A DNA stretch of 24,248 bases from Crocinitomicaceae bacterium (GCA_030833265.1 JAURHO010000008.1:1-24248), one strand, 5' to 3'. Counted from the stretch's first letter, positions 14,710 through 22,486 are shown. Notes: generated by a model from the sequence alone, not told the origin. A program made the numbers and translations.

Positions 14710-16157
14710 TAGTTGATGAATTTTAAATAAGCACTGAGGCCATGCAAGCCTCCTTCACGACCAAAGCCGCTTTCTTTGTAACCTCCGAACGGTGAGGCCG
14801 GATCAAATTTATTGTATGTATTGGCCCAAACAACACCCGCTTGTAATTGACTACTGAGACCAAAAATGCGTGCGCCTTTGTCAGTCCAGACTCCGGCTGC
14901 CAAACCGTAGGGCGAGTTGTTTGCTTTTTGCAAAACCTCATCGATAGTTCTGAAAGTTTGAATGGTGAGCACGGGCCCAAAAATTTCCTCTTGGGCAATG
15001 CGTGCACTTTGTGCTACATCTGTAAAAAGGGTTGGTGGGCAGTAATACCCTTTGGCAGGCAAATGGCAACTTGGCTGATACATCTCCGCACCTTCTTCAA
15101 CTCCAAGTGAAATATAGCGCTCAATGGTTTCCAATTGCTTTTTAGAATTAATGGCACCAATATCTGTGTTTTTATCTAACGGATTACCTACATAAATGCT
15201 TTGTAAACGGAACTTTAATTTCTCAATAACACGTGTTGCGATTGATTCTTGCACGTAAAGTCTTGATCCCGCACAACAAACGTGTCCTTGGTTGAAGAAA
15301 ATGGCATTGATTACTCCTTCAACAGCTTGATCGATTGGGGCATCTTCAAGAATGATATTGGCCGATTTTCCACCAAGTTCTAAAGTGAGCTTTTTATCGG
15401 TTCCGATACAGGCTTTTTGAATTTGCTTTCCTACAGCCGTACTTCCTGTAAAAGCAATTTTATTGACGTCCGGATGGGCTACTAAAGCCGCTCCGCTATC
15501 GCCATAGCCGGTAACAATATTTACCACACCTGCTGGTAAACCCGCCTCTTGGCAAATTTCAGCAAACTTAAGTGCTGTTAATGAGGTGGTTTCAGCAGGT
15601 TTGAGAACTACAGTGTTACCGCAAGCCAAGGCCGGCGCAATTTTCCAGGCCAACATTAAAAGCGGAAAGTTCCAAGGTGTAATTTGTGCAGCTAGACCGA
15701 GCGCTGCTACTTCTCTGCCTGCAAAAGCCTCTTGAAGTTTATCGGCCCAACCAGCGTAATAGAAAAAATGATTGCAAGCCAACGGAACATCAACATCTCT
15801 TGATTCTTTGATCGGCTTGCCCCCATCTAGGGTTTCAAGCACTGCCAACTCTCTGGATTTTTCTTGCATGAGCCTCGCAATGCGAAATAAATACTTTCCA
15901 CGCTCAGCACCACTGAGTTTGGACCACACATTTTCGTATGCCGACCGAGCAGCTTGAACCGCTAAATCAATATCTTGTGCTTGTGCCCATGCGATTTTTG
16001 CCAAATGGCTTTCATCTGCAGGATTGACTGAATCAAAATAGGTTTTTGACAGCGGTGCTTGCCACTGACCATTGATGAAAAGCTCATATTGCGCTTTGAT
16101 TTGAACCACAGCTGTTGATTCTAAAGAGGGTTCTAGGTTCCAGTTGGTAGAGCTCAT
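14709..16157 (-). CDS. NAD(P)-dependent aldehyde dehydrogenase
   Basis: The protein has 482 residues and is full length. ALDH landmarks are all present: PWNFP at 161-165 with Asn163, KPAE at 186-189 for coenzyme binding, the FTGST turn near 236-240, the general base Glu260 in LELGGK, catalytic Cys294 in NQGHVCCAGSR, EEIFGPVL, and the C-terminal PFGGYKESGFGREGG. It oxidises an aldehyde to the acid with NAD(P)+. It lies 2 bases after deoC, whose product reaction releases acetaldehyde, so acetaldehyde to acetate is the likely reaction (inference from context). An N-terminal extension of about 20 residues precedes the domain. It is translationally coupled to the following short ALDH-like gene through a TAATG junction. 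Confidence 0.9.
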   Translation of the reverse strand: MSSTNWNLEPSLESTAVVQIKAQYELFINGQWQAPLSKTYFDSVNPADESHLAKIAWAQAQDIDLAVQAARSAYENVWSKLSGAERGKYLFRIARLMQEKSRELAVLETLDGGKPIKESRDVDVPLACNHFFYYAGWADKLQEAFAGREVAALGLAAQITPWNFPLLMLAWKIAPALACGNTVVLKPAETTSLTALKFAEICQEAGLPAGVVNIVTGYGDSGAALVAHPDVNKIAFTGSTAVGKQIQKACIGTDKKLTLELGGKSANIILEDAPIDQAVEGVINAIFFNQGHVCCAGSRLYVQESIATRVIEKLKFRLQSIYVGNPLDKNTDIGAINSKKQLETIERYISLGVEEGAEMYQPSCHLPAKGYYCPPTLFTDVAQSARIAQEEIFGPVLTIQTFRTIDEVLQKANNSPYGLAAGVWTDKGARIFGLSSQLQAGVVWANTYNKFDPASPFGGYKESGFGREGGLHGLSAYLKFIN

Positions 16158-16159
16158 AA

Positions 16160-17083
16160 TTAATCGATTGAAAAGTAGGATGCTGACTGGTATTTTCCCG
16201 TCAATTGTTTTTGATATTGCATCAGGAGGTCGTTGGCCAAACTACTGGCGCCAAAACGGTACCATTCGTTGTTCAACCAAGCCTCACCAAGCACTTCTTT
16301 CACTAATAAAAGGTGTTGTAAAGCAATTTTTGCAGAAGAAATACCACCTGCTGGCTTCATGCCAATCATTTGACCTGTTTTGTCATAATGATCTTTGATG
16401 GCAGTAAGCATCGTAAGCACAACTGGAAAAGTAGCTGCAGGCTGAATTTTTCCGGTCGAGGTTTTAATAAAATCGGCACCAGCCGCAATAGCTAAGGTTG
16501 AAACGCGCTTCACTTGATCGAGTGAATCGAGTTCGCCTGTTTCAAAAATGACTTTGAGCCTGGCTGAACCGCAAAGTTCTTTAATGGCTGCAATTTCGTC
16601 AAAAACAAAGTTGTAGTCACCGGCTAAGAACCGGCCGCGTGAAATCACCATATCAATTTCGTCGGCACCGTGTTCAACGGCATGTAGCGTATCTAGTTTT
16701 TTTACTTCAAAAGGCGCTTGACCAGCAGGAAAAGCGGTAGAAACTGCGGCAACCTTAATGGCTGTATGAGCTAAGGCTGCTTTTGCTACCCCAACCATTG
16801 TCGGAAAAACACAAACTGCTGCCACAGTTGGCAACCCGTCAGCTTGATCGTGAAGATGCTGGGCTTTATAGCACATTTGACGCACTTTTCCGGGCGTGTC
16901 TTTTCCTTCAAGTGTGGTGAGGTCAATCATGGAGAGTGCCATGCGCAAACCTTGAAGTTTTGCTGGACCTTTTAAGCTTCTTGTTTGGATTTTTGCAATG
17001 CGCTCTAGGCTGCCAATTTGGTCAACTGGCGCAACGCTGTTTAAAAGCACAGAGAAATCTGTAAGGGATGTATTGGGCTGCAT
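16160..17083 (-). CDS. deoC: Deoxyribose-phosphate aldolase
   Basis: The protein has 307 residues, longer than E. coli DeoC (259) and close to the animal DERA type; IDLTTLEGKDTPGKVRQMCYKA near 53-74 (quoted in part) is the DERA-type start of the barrel. The Schiff-base lysine is Lys207 in DFIKTSTGK, with Lys243 in GMKPAGGIS and Asp144 in DEIDMV as the other active-site residues. It splits 2-deoxyribose 5-phosphate into glyceraldehyde 3-phosphate and acetaldehyde in deoxynucleoside breakdown. It is the first gene of a three-gene operon with the two aldehyde dehydrogenase genes, spacing 2 bases. The ATG at 17083 directly follows a candidate -7 element. Confidence 0.93.
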   Translation of the reverse strand: MQPNTSLTDFSVLLNSVAPVDQIGSLERIAKIQTRSLKGPAKLQGLRMALSMIDLTTLEGKDTPGKVRQMCYKAQHLHDQADGLPTVAAVCVFPTMVGVAKAALAHTAIKVAAVSTAFPAGQAPFEVKKLDTLHAVEHGADEIDMVISRGRFLAGDYNFVFDEIAAIKELCGSARLKVIFETGELDSLDQVKRVSTLAIAAGADFIKTSTGKIQPAATFPVVLTMLTAIKDHYDKTGQMIGMKPAGGISSAKIALQHLLLVKEVLGEAWLNNEWYRFGASSLANDLLMQYQKQLTGKYQSASYFSID

Positions 17084-17088
17084 TGACC

Positions 17089-17096
17089 CAAAGTTA
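17089..17096 (-). promoter_or_regulatory. Candidate -7 promoter element for the deoC operon
   Basis: TAACTTTG on the minus strand matches TAnnTTTG exactly and ends 5 bases before the deoC ATG, which again predicts a leader of about 0-1 base. No convincing -33 TTG is found 17-21 bases upstream. The site lies in the 35-base gap after the acidic-tail gene on the same strand. Confidence 0.4.
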
Positions 17097-17118
17097 AGAA
17101 AACTTGGCTTTGAGTAAC

Positions 17119-17472
17119 TTACTCTTCGTCGGTGTCGTCGTCTTCAGCGGTGTCAGCATCGTAGTCGTCATCTTCGTCGTCAGAGTCGTCGTCGAGTTCG
17201 TCATCTTTGATGTCGTCCACTTTGTCGAAGTCATCTTCAAAGTCGTCTTCGTCCTCGTTGACAACAGGCTTAGCCTTAGGCATGACCTTATTGATCTTTA
17301 CCAAGTAAATGACCTCGTCTGTTTCCCAGACCAAAGCATCTAGGACCTCTCCCGTTGGGGTTTTGATGGTCGTTAAATGATTGATGTATCCGTCAGGGAA
17401 ATCCTTGAGGATTTGTTTTTTCTGCTCAATAGTGAGTTTGTCGTAGCTGATGATTGCTCTTCTTTTTGACAT
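17119..17472 (-). CDS. Small protein with a basic/hydrophobic head and a highly acidic tail
   Basis: The protein has 117 residues. The first 70 or so form a compact head: KRRAIISYDKLTIEQKKQIL, DFPDGY near 25-30, an LTTIKTPTGEVLDALVW strand pair, and TDEVIYLVKINKVM. The last 45 residues are almost only Asp and Glu with scattered Lys, Ser and Thr. Similar Bacteroidota proteins exist and are sometimes labelled DNA primase, but no primase motif is visible and I would not use that name. The head-plus-acidic-tail shape recalls the delta subunit of Firmicutes RNA polymerase and nucleic-acid-mimicking chaperones; this is analogy only. It is transcribed divergently from radA, with its own promoter candidate. 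Confidence 0.75.
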   Translation of the reverse strand: MSKRRAIISYDKLTIEQKKQILKDFPDGYINHLTTIKTPTGEVLDALVWETDEVIYLVKINKVMPKAKPVVNEDEDDFEDDFDKVDDIKDDELDDDSDDEDDDYDADTAEDDDTDEE

Positions 17473-17494
17473 AGGAAAGACAAGTATTTAAGGG

Positions 17495-17524
17495 CAAAAT
17501 TATATTTTTTGCGTTTGTAGCAAA
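17495..17524 (-). promoter_or_regulatory. Candidate promoter of the acidic-tail gene
   Basis: On the minus strand TTTG (17524-17521), 18 bases and TAATTTTG (17502-17495) form an exact -33/-7 pair of the Bacteroidota type. The transcript would start near 17490, giving a leader of about 17-18 bases. Confidence 0.5.
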
Positions 17525-17578
17525 CACCTAATTCAAAATTCTTAAAAAATTTATTTTCGAAATAAGTAATAATACGGA

Positions 17579-17590
17579 TTAAGTACTTAA
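17579..17590 (+). repeat. 12-base perfect palindrome upstream of radA
   Basis: TTAAGTACTTAA reads the same on both strands. It lies 28 bases upstream of the radA -7 candidate, in the divergent gap between the acidic-tail gene and radA. An operator function is possible but unproven; in AT-rich DNA a 12-base palindrome can arise by chance. Confidence 0.3.
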
Positions 17591-17618
17591 AAGCCAGGTA
17601 AGGACAGCGTTTTTTAAA

Positions 17619-17626
17619 TACCTTTG
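17619..17626 (+). promoter_or_regulatory. Candidate -7 promoter element for radA
   Basis: TACCTTTG is an exact TAnnTTTG match, 19 bases before the radA ATG; the leader would be about 15 bases. No TTG lies at the ideal -33 distance. Confidence 0.4.
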
Positions 17627-17645
17627 TCAAAACATTTTTTCGAGC

Positions 17646-19004
17646 ATGTCCAAATCCAAAAGCGCCTTTTTTTGTCAAAACTGTGGTTATGAAGCCCCTA
17701 AATGGCTTGGTAAATGCCCAGGATGTAAAGAATGGAACACTTTTGTGGAAGAGCGCACTGAAAAAACGCCCAAACATGTGGTTAGCTTTTCAAAATCAAA
17801 CCAAGCGCAGCAAGCTGTTTTAATTCAAGAGGTTCAAAAAAGCGAAGAGAGCCGCATTCCGTTGCAAGATTTTGAACTCAATCGTGTGCTAGGCGGAGGC
17901 ATTGTCCCAGGATCAATCAATTTGTTGGGTGGTGATCCCGGTATCGGAAAATCAACTTTACTTTTGCAATTAGCCATCAAAGAGCAACTTAAAGTGCTTT
18001 ATGTTTCTGGCGAAGAGTCCGAACAACAGATCCGAATGCGCGCTGAAAGACTCGGCCTAGACAACCAACAGTGTTTTCTACTCACCGAAACAAATTTGCA
18101 GCAGGTTTTGCTTCAAGCCGAAGCTATTCAACCACAACTGCTCATCATAGATTCTATTCAAACGCTTTATACTGATAGTGTAGAAAGCTCTCCTGGCTCA
18201 GTAGTTCAAGTGCGCGAGTGCACGGCCAACTTACTGCGCTTTGCCAAGCAAACTGACATTCCTATTTTTCTAATTGGCCACATCACCAAAGATGGCACCA
18301 TCGCTGGGCCCAAAGTACTTGAGCACATGGTTGATGCCGTTTTACAATTCGAAGGTGACCGCCATCATATTTACCGTTTGCTGCGCAGTATTAAAAACCG
18401 CTTTGGCTCCACCAATGAACTCGGTATTTACAGCATGCAAGGCGATGGCCTGCATCCGGTAGCAAATCCTTCAGAAGTTTTGGTTTCCATCGGCTCTGAT
18501 GCACTCAGCGGTGTTGCAGTGGCTTCCATGGTAGACGGCATCAGGCCTTTACTCATTGAAGTTCAAGCACTGGTTTCCTCAGCGGCCTATGGCACACCTC
18601 AGCGCTCGTCTACGGGTTTTGATGTCAAAAGACTCAATATGCTTCTTGCGGTACTGGAAAAACGTTGCGGCTTCCGTTTGGCCGCAAAAGATGTATTTCT
18701 AAATATTGCAGGCGGAATCAAAGTCGATGACCCTGCCATTGACCTCGCCGTAGCGATGGCTATTTTGTCATCCAACGCCGACATCGCCATTGACAAAACC
18801 ATTTCATTTGCAGCCGAGATCGGCCTTAGCGGTGAACTCAGACCCGTCAACCGTTTAGAACAACGCCTTTCCGAACTTGAAAAACTCGGCTACAAAAAAA
18901 TCATTGTTTCTAAATATTCAAAAGGAATCAAGGGTCACAAATATCAAATTGACATCATTCCATGTACGAAAATTGAAGAGGTCGTACGTGCCGTTTTTGC
19001 TTAA
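17646..19004 (+). CDS. radA: DNA repair protein RadA (Sms)
   Basis: The protein has 452 residues. An N-terminal C4 zinc finger uses Cys10, Cys13, Cys24 and Cys27 (CQNCGYEAPKWLGKCPGC). The RecA-like ATPase has Walker A GDPGIGKS at 96-103 and Walker B LLIIDS at 165-170. The RadA-specific KNRFG motif is at 250-254, and the C-terminus is a Lon-protease-like domain without a protease site. RadA is a hexameric helicase that drives branch migration of recombination intermediates. Length is normal for the family. It heads a run with rsmI (2 bases downstream) and holB. Confidence 0.95.
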   Translation: MSKSKSAFFCQNCGYEAPKWLGKCPGCKEWNTFVEERTEKTPKHVVSFSKSNQAQQAVLIQEVQKSEESRIPLQDFELNRVLGGGIVPGSINLLGGDPGIGKSTLLLQLAIKEQLKVLYVSGEESEQQIRMRAERLGLDNQQCFLLTETNLQQVLLQAEAIQPQLLIIDSIQTLYTDSVESSPGSVVQVRECTANLLRFAKQTDIPIFLIGHITKDGTIAGPKVLEHMVDAVLQFEGDRHHIYRLLRSIKNRFGSTNELGIYSMQGDGLHPVANPSEVLVSIGSDALSGVAVASMVDGIRPLLIEVQALVSSAAYGTPQRSSTGFDVKRLNMLLAVLEKRCGFRLAAKDVFLNIAGGIKVDDPAIDLAVAMAILSSNADIAIDKTISFAAEIGLSGELRPVNRLEQRLSELEKLGYKKIIVSKYSKGIKGHKYQIDIIPCTKIEEVVRAVFA

Positions 19005-19006
19005 CT

Positions 19007-19681
19007 ATGCCCAGACTCATCCTTGTTCCTACCCCTATCGGCAATCTCGAAGACATCACACTCCGAGCACTACGCATTTTAAAAGAAGCACCGCTCATTT
19101 TTGCCGAAGACACCCGAGTTACCAATAAGCTGTTGCAACACTTTGAAATCAAAAAGAAAGTGTTGGCCTTTCACGCGCACAACGAGCACCGTTTTTTAGA
19201 GAAAACCATAGAACTCATCCAACAAAATGAAAACTGCGTGTTGGTTTCAGATGCAGGCACCCCAGGGATCTCTGACCCCGGTTTTTTACTTGTTAGGGCT
19301 TGCGTTCAAGCTGGTATTGAAGTAGAGTGTTTGCCTGGTCCTACGGCTTTTGTCCCGGCGCTTGTTGCCTCCGGATTCCCTTGCGACAAATTTGTTTTTG
19401 AAGGGTTTTTACCCCACAAAAAAGGGCGCCAAACTAAAATTCAGGCCTTAGCCAACGAAAATCGGACAATCGTTCTATATGAATCACCGCACAGAATTGC
19501 CAAAACACTTACTCAAATGTGTGAATGGCTAGATCCTCAGCGCGAGGCTTGTGTCGTTCGTGAAATCAGTAAGAAATTCGAAACGTATCACCGCGGCACC
19601 CTAGAAAGTTTGAAGCACTATTTTGAGCAACACGATGCTAAAGGAGAAATCGTATTGCTTCTGAAAGGGAGCGCCGAATAA
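19007..19681 (+). CDS. rsmI: 16S rRNA (cytidine-1402 2'-O)-methyltransferase
   Basis: The protein has 224 residues of the tetrapyrrole-methylase fold. Recognisable motifs are LVPTPIGNLEDITLRAL near 6-22, AEDTRVTNKLL near 33-43, VLVSDAGTPGISDPG near 78-92, CLPGPTAFVPALVASGFP near 108-125 and VLYESPHRI near 155-163. It methylates the ribose of C1402 in the decoding centre of the ribosome, using S-adenosylmethionine. It is about 60 residues shorter than E. coli RsmI (286), lacking the C-terminal extension, which is usual in Bacteroidota. It starts 2 bases after radA. Confidence 0.93.
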   Translation: MPRLILVPTPIGNLEDITLRALRILKEAPLIFAEDTRVTNKLLQHFEIKKKVLAFHAHNEHRFLEKTIELIQQNENCVLVSDAGTPGISDPGFLLVRACVQAGIEVECLPGPTAFVPALVASGFPCDKFVFEGFLPHKKGRQTKIQALANENRTIVLYESPHRIAKTLTQMCEWLDPQREACVVREISKKFETYHRGTLESLKHYFEQHDAKGEIVLLLKGSAE

Positions 19682-19696
19682 TTGCGCCTTTTTAGC

Positions 19697-19704
19697 TATT
19701 TTTG
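19697..19704 (+). promoter_or_regulatory. Candidate -7 promoter element for holB
   Basis: TATTTTTG is an exact TAnnTTTG match in the 26-base gap after rsmI. It ends 3 bases before the GTG at 19708, again predicting a leaderless mRNA. The only TTG nearby (19682-19684) is too close to be a good -33 element. Confidence 0.35.
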
Positions 19705-19707
19705 AGG

Positions 19708-20826
19708 GTGCAATTTCAGCAAATTATTGGTCAAGATGCTTTAAAGCAAGATTTTATCCGTGAGATTCAATCTGGAAAAATTGCGCATGCTCAACTTTTT
19801 CATGGCCCAGCCGGAAATGGAGGGCTACCCTTGGCCTTGGCTTTTGCGCAATATCTGTTTTGTCAAAACCCAAGCCCTACAGACAGTTGTGGCACTTGCC
19901 CCTCTTGTCAAAAAGTAAGCCAACAACAACACCCCGACCTCCACTTTGTGTTTCCAGTTGTCTTGACGCTCGGACGTGTTTCTGATGTTTTTATAGAAGA
20001 TTGGCGCAAGCAATTGCAGGTCAAACCCTATTTTGATCTTTTCGAATGGACTGAACGCATTGATAACAAAATGCGCAAACCCATCATTGCCACAGATGAA
20101 AGCAAGGAAATCATCCGCAAGCTGAATCTGAAGTCTTATGAAGGAGGGTACAAAGTCATGATCATTTGGCAACCCGAAGAGATGAACGCAGATTGTGCCA
20201 ATAAACTGCTCAAAATCTTAGAAGAACCACCAGCCAAAACCATTTTTTTACTCGTTTGTGAAGATGCGAGCAAGCTAATGATTACGATTCAGTCAAGAAC
20301 GCAATTGGTTCGGATTCCAAAGATCGCCGACGAAGCACTGAGTGCTTATTTGCAGCAAAAACAGCAACTTTCTGCCACACAAGCCGATTCAGTAGCTGCC
20401 TTTGCAGAAGGATCAGTGTTGGCTGCCTATCAGTTCTTAGAGGCCAACGAAAATCAAGATCAACAACGCGAACAATTCATTCAATTGATGCGTGTTTGTT
20501 ACAAAAAAGATGTACTCGCCATGATGGATTGGGCAGAAGCCCTCGGTAATATCGGTAAGGAAAGGCAAAAATTGTTTTTGCAATATGCATTGCACATGTT
20601 GCGTCAGAGTCTCCTCACCAACTATATGGGAGATATTTTGACTAAAGTTTCCAAAGAAGAAGCGGCCTTTCTAGACAAATTTGCACCCTTTATAAGTGGC
20701 AATAACATCCGTGAATTCATGGAAACTTTTGACGACGCCTATTACCACCTAGATCGAAATGCAAACGCAAGAATTTTATTCACGCAATTGTGTTTTCAAA
20801 CGATGCGTTACATTCATCAGGCATAA
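19708..20826 (+). CDS. holB: DNA polymerase III clamp-loader subunit delta prime
   Basis: The protein has 372 residues. It begins MQFQQIIGQDAL, the usual N-terminus of the family, from a GTG at 19708; an in-frame TTG at 19702 exists, but it lies inside the promoter-like motif. The AAA+ domain has a degenerate P-loop (GPAGNGGL near 33-40) without the lysine, as expected for a delta prime subunit that does not hydrolyse ATP. A four-cysteine zinc module follows (Cys52, Cys61, Cys64, Cys67), then the ANKLLKILEEPP sensor region near 167-178. It loads the sliding clamp together with the tau/gamma and delta subunits. It is the third gene of the radA-rsmI run. Confidence 0.9.
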   Translation: MQFQQIIGQDALKQDFIREIQSGKIAHAQLFHGPAGNGGLPLALAFAQYLFCQNPSPTDSCGTCPSCQKVSQQQHPDLHFVFPVVLTLGRVSDVFIEDWRKQLQVKPYFDLFEWTERIDNKMRKPIIATDESKEIIRKLNLKSYEGGYKVMIIWQPEEMNADCANKLLKILEEPPAKTIFLLVCEDASKLMITIQSRTQLVRIPKIADEALSAYLQQKQQLSATQADSVAAFAEGSVLAAYQFLEANENQDQQREQFIQLMRVCYKKDVLAMMDWAEALGNIGKERQKLFLQYALHMLRQSLLTNYMGDILTKVSKEEAAFLDKFAPFISGNNIREFMETFDDAYYHLDRNANARILFTQLCFQTMRYIHQA

Positions 20827-20844
20827 CTTTCACGTATAATTTAT

Positions 20845-20852
20845 TATCTTTA
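20845..20852 (+). promoter_or_regulatory. Weak candidate -7 element for the PSP1 gene
   Basis: TATCTTTA matches seven of eight positions of TAnnTTTG, 16 bases before the ATG at 20869, in the 42-base gap after holB. No clear -33 element was found. Confidence 0.3.
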
Positions 20853-20868
20853 CCTCAAAAAAAATCTA

Positions 20869-22038
20869 ATGGGTTGTGCGTCTTGTAGTAGTGGTGGAGG
20901 AACACCGAATGGTTGTAAGAACAATGGTACTTGCAGCTCAGGCGGATGCAACAAACTCGAGGTTTTTGATTGGTTATCCAACATCAGTATGCCTGAAGGG
21001 CAAAGTGCTTATGAATTGGTAGAAGTTCGTTTTAAGAATTCTAGAAAAGCATTTTACCGCAATTCCAATAACTTAAGTTTACAAGTAGGTGACGTTGTTG
21101 CCGTTGACACGGCACCGGGTTACGATATTGGTGTTGTTTCTGCACTCGGTGAATTAGCCCGCATTCAAGTTCAAAAGAAAGCGCCAAATTTAAAAGTTGC
21201 CGAATGCAAGAAAATCTTTCAAATCGCCAATCAAGAACAAATTGACAAATGGATCCAAGGTCGTGGCCTTGAACGCGATCTCTTGACGCAGTCCAGAACC
21301 TTAGCATTAAACCTCAAACTCGACATGAAAATTTCCGATGTCGAGTACCAAGGAGACCTCTCCAAAGCTACTTTTTACTACACTGCTGAAAGTCGTATCG
21401 ATTTTCGTCAGCTCATCAAAGACATGGCAGACCGCTTCAAAGTGCGCATTGAAATGAGACAAATTGGCTCGCGTCAAGAAGCTTCTCGCCTCGGCGGCAT
21501 CGGCTCTTGTGGTCGCGAGTTGTGCTGTAGTACCTGGCTCACCGATTTCAGATCCGTTTCTACGTCTGCAGCTCGATACCAACAATTATCTCTGAACCCA
21601 CAAAAATTAGCGGGTCAGTGCGGGAAGCTTAAATGCTGCCTCAATTACGAGCTTGACATGTACCTAGATTCTATCAAGTCGATGCCCAAGATTGATGGCA
21701 AACTGCACACAGAGAAAGGCGATGCCATTCACATGAAAACCGATGTTTTCAAACGCATAATTTGGTACGCCTACAAAGGAGAAACCGGAATGGTAGCCCT
21801 GAGCCCAGAGCGCGTAGCTGAAATCAAAAAACTCAATAAAGAAGGTGTCAAACCTAAAGACCTCGCCGAATACGCACAAGTCAAAGAAAAAGTTGAAGAA
21901 ATTGGTTACCAAAATGTGGTGGGTCAAGATAGCCTTACCCGTTTTGAAAAATCCTTCTCAAACAACAAGAAAAGAAGACCAAATCGCAAACCACGCAAAC
22001 CGAATCCTGGAGGGCCTAAAAATGAAAAAGCTCAGTAG
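20869..22038 (+). CDS. PSP1-domain protein with cysteine-rich N-terminus (RicT-like)
   Basis: The protein has 389 residues. The N-terminus is a Gly/Ser/Cys-rich segment with Cys3, Cys6, Cys16, Cys22 and Cys27, ending in the GGCNKLEVFDWLSNI block typical of Bacteroidota members. The PSP1 domain follows (about 45-270), with VEVRFKNSRKAFYRN, GDVVAVDTAPGYDIG and the conserved cysteine-rich RLGGIGSCGRELCCSTWL and AGQCGKLKCCLNYE segments. The tail (about 365-389) is Lys/Arg/Pro-rich. In Bacillus, the homologue RicT (YaaT) forms an Fe-S-binding complex with RicA and RicF that affects RNA processing and development; RicA and RicF are not seen here. It precedes gldH with a 17-base overlap, a linkage found in gliding Bacteroidota. 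Confidence 0.88.
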   Translation: MGCASCSSGGGTPNGCKNNGTCSSGGCNKLEVFDWLSNISMPEGQSAYELVEVRFKNSRKAFYRNSNNLSLQVGDVVAVDTAPGYDIGVVSALGELARIQVQKKAPNLKVAECKKIFQIANQEQIDKWIQGRGLERDLLTQSRTLALNLKLDMKISDVEYQGDLSKATFYYTAESRIDFRQLIKDMADRFKVRIEMRQIGSRQEASRLGGIGSCGRELCCSTWLTDFRSVSTSAARYQQLSLNPQKLAGQCGKLKCCLNYELDMYLDSIKSMPKIDGKLHTEKGDAIHMKTDVFKRIIWYAYKGETGMVALSPERVAEIKKLNKEGVKPKDLAEYAQVKEKVEEIGYQNVVGQDSLTRFEKSFSNNKKRRPNRKPRKPNPGGPKNEKAQ

Positions 22039-22486
22039 TCTGTTTCTCTTGTCACTGATCTTGGTTTCTTGCACGCAAGAAGCCGTTTACAACAAATCTT
22101 TTAAGTTTCAAGATGAAGTTTGGAATCAGAACGTGAAGCCTAGCTTTGAGGTTGATATTCAAGATACTTCGGTGGCCTATGATTTTGTATTCACACTCAG
22201 AAGCACCACAGACTACGCCTATAATAACCTTTGGGTTTTTCTTTCAAGCACGCCACCAACTGGCAAATCAGCCCGCGAGCCCTACGAAATCAAAATGGCT
22301 TACCCCGATGGTAATTGGATTGGCAAAAAATCAGGCACAATCGTAGAACACGAACTCATTTTCCCCAAAAGAAAGTTACCCTTTAAAGGAAAATACCGAT
22401 TTACGCTTGAGCAAGCAATTACGCAAAAAGTTGTTGATGAAGTACTTGACCTCAGCCTAGAGGTAAGAAAAAGCGAAGAACAATAA
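22022..22486 (+). CDS. gldH: Gliding motility lipoprotein GldH
   Basis: The protein has 154 residues. The ATG at 22022 gives a lipoprotein signal ending in LILVSC with lipid Cys17; an open frame upstream to 21845 is only overlap with the PSP1 gene and would hide the signal. The body is beta-rich: AYDFVFTLRSTTDYAYNNLWVFL near 60-82 (quoted in part), YPDGNWIG near 97-104, then FPKRKLPFKGKYRFTLEQA. These are GldH-family features. GldH is one of the lipoproteins required for gliding in Flavobacterium johnsoniae; its exact role in the GldK-N/type IX system is not settled. The position after PSP1 and before a DUF6495-type gene supports the call. Confidence 0.82.
   Translation: MKKLSSLFLLSLILVSCTQEAVYNKSFKFQDEVWNQNVKPSFEVDIQDTSVAYDFVFTLRSTTDYAYNNLWVFLSSTPPTGKSAREPYEIKMAYPDGNWIGKKSGTIVEHELIFPKRKLPFKGKYRFTLEQAITQKVVDEVLDLSLEVRKSEEQ

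Noticed and set aside
17119..17270. GTC/TCATC-rich low-complexity DNA as a microsatellite
   Set aside because: It is explained by the acidic codons of the minus-strand gene and is not a regular tandem repeat.
17104..17343. Hydrophobic 79-residue open frame on the plus strand, looking like a membrane peptide
   Set aside because: It is the complement of the Asp/Glu codon run of the acidic-tail gene; antisense of GAT/GAC/GAA reads as Val/Phe/Ile, which mimics a membrane segment.
19702..19704. TTG as the holB start
   Set aside because: It adds only MR before the family-like N-terminus MQFQQIIGQ and lies inside the -7 element; GTG at 19708 is preferred.
20835..20840. TATAAT as a sigma-70 type -10 box before the PSP1 gene
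   Set aside because: The E. coli-type box is not the usual primary promoter element in Bacteroidota, and no -35 partner is seen.
21845..22021. Upstream extension of the gldH frame
   Set aside because: It lies within the PSP1 gene and would bury the lipoprotein signal; the ATG at 22022 gives a proper lipobox.
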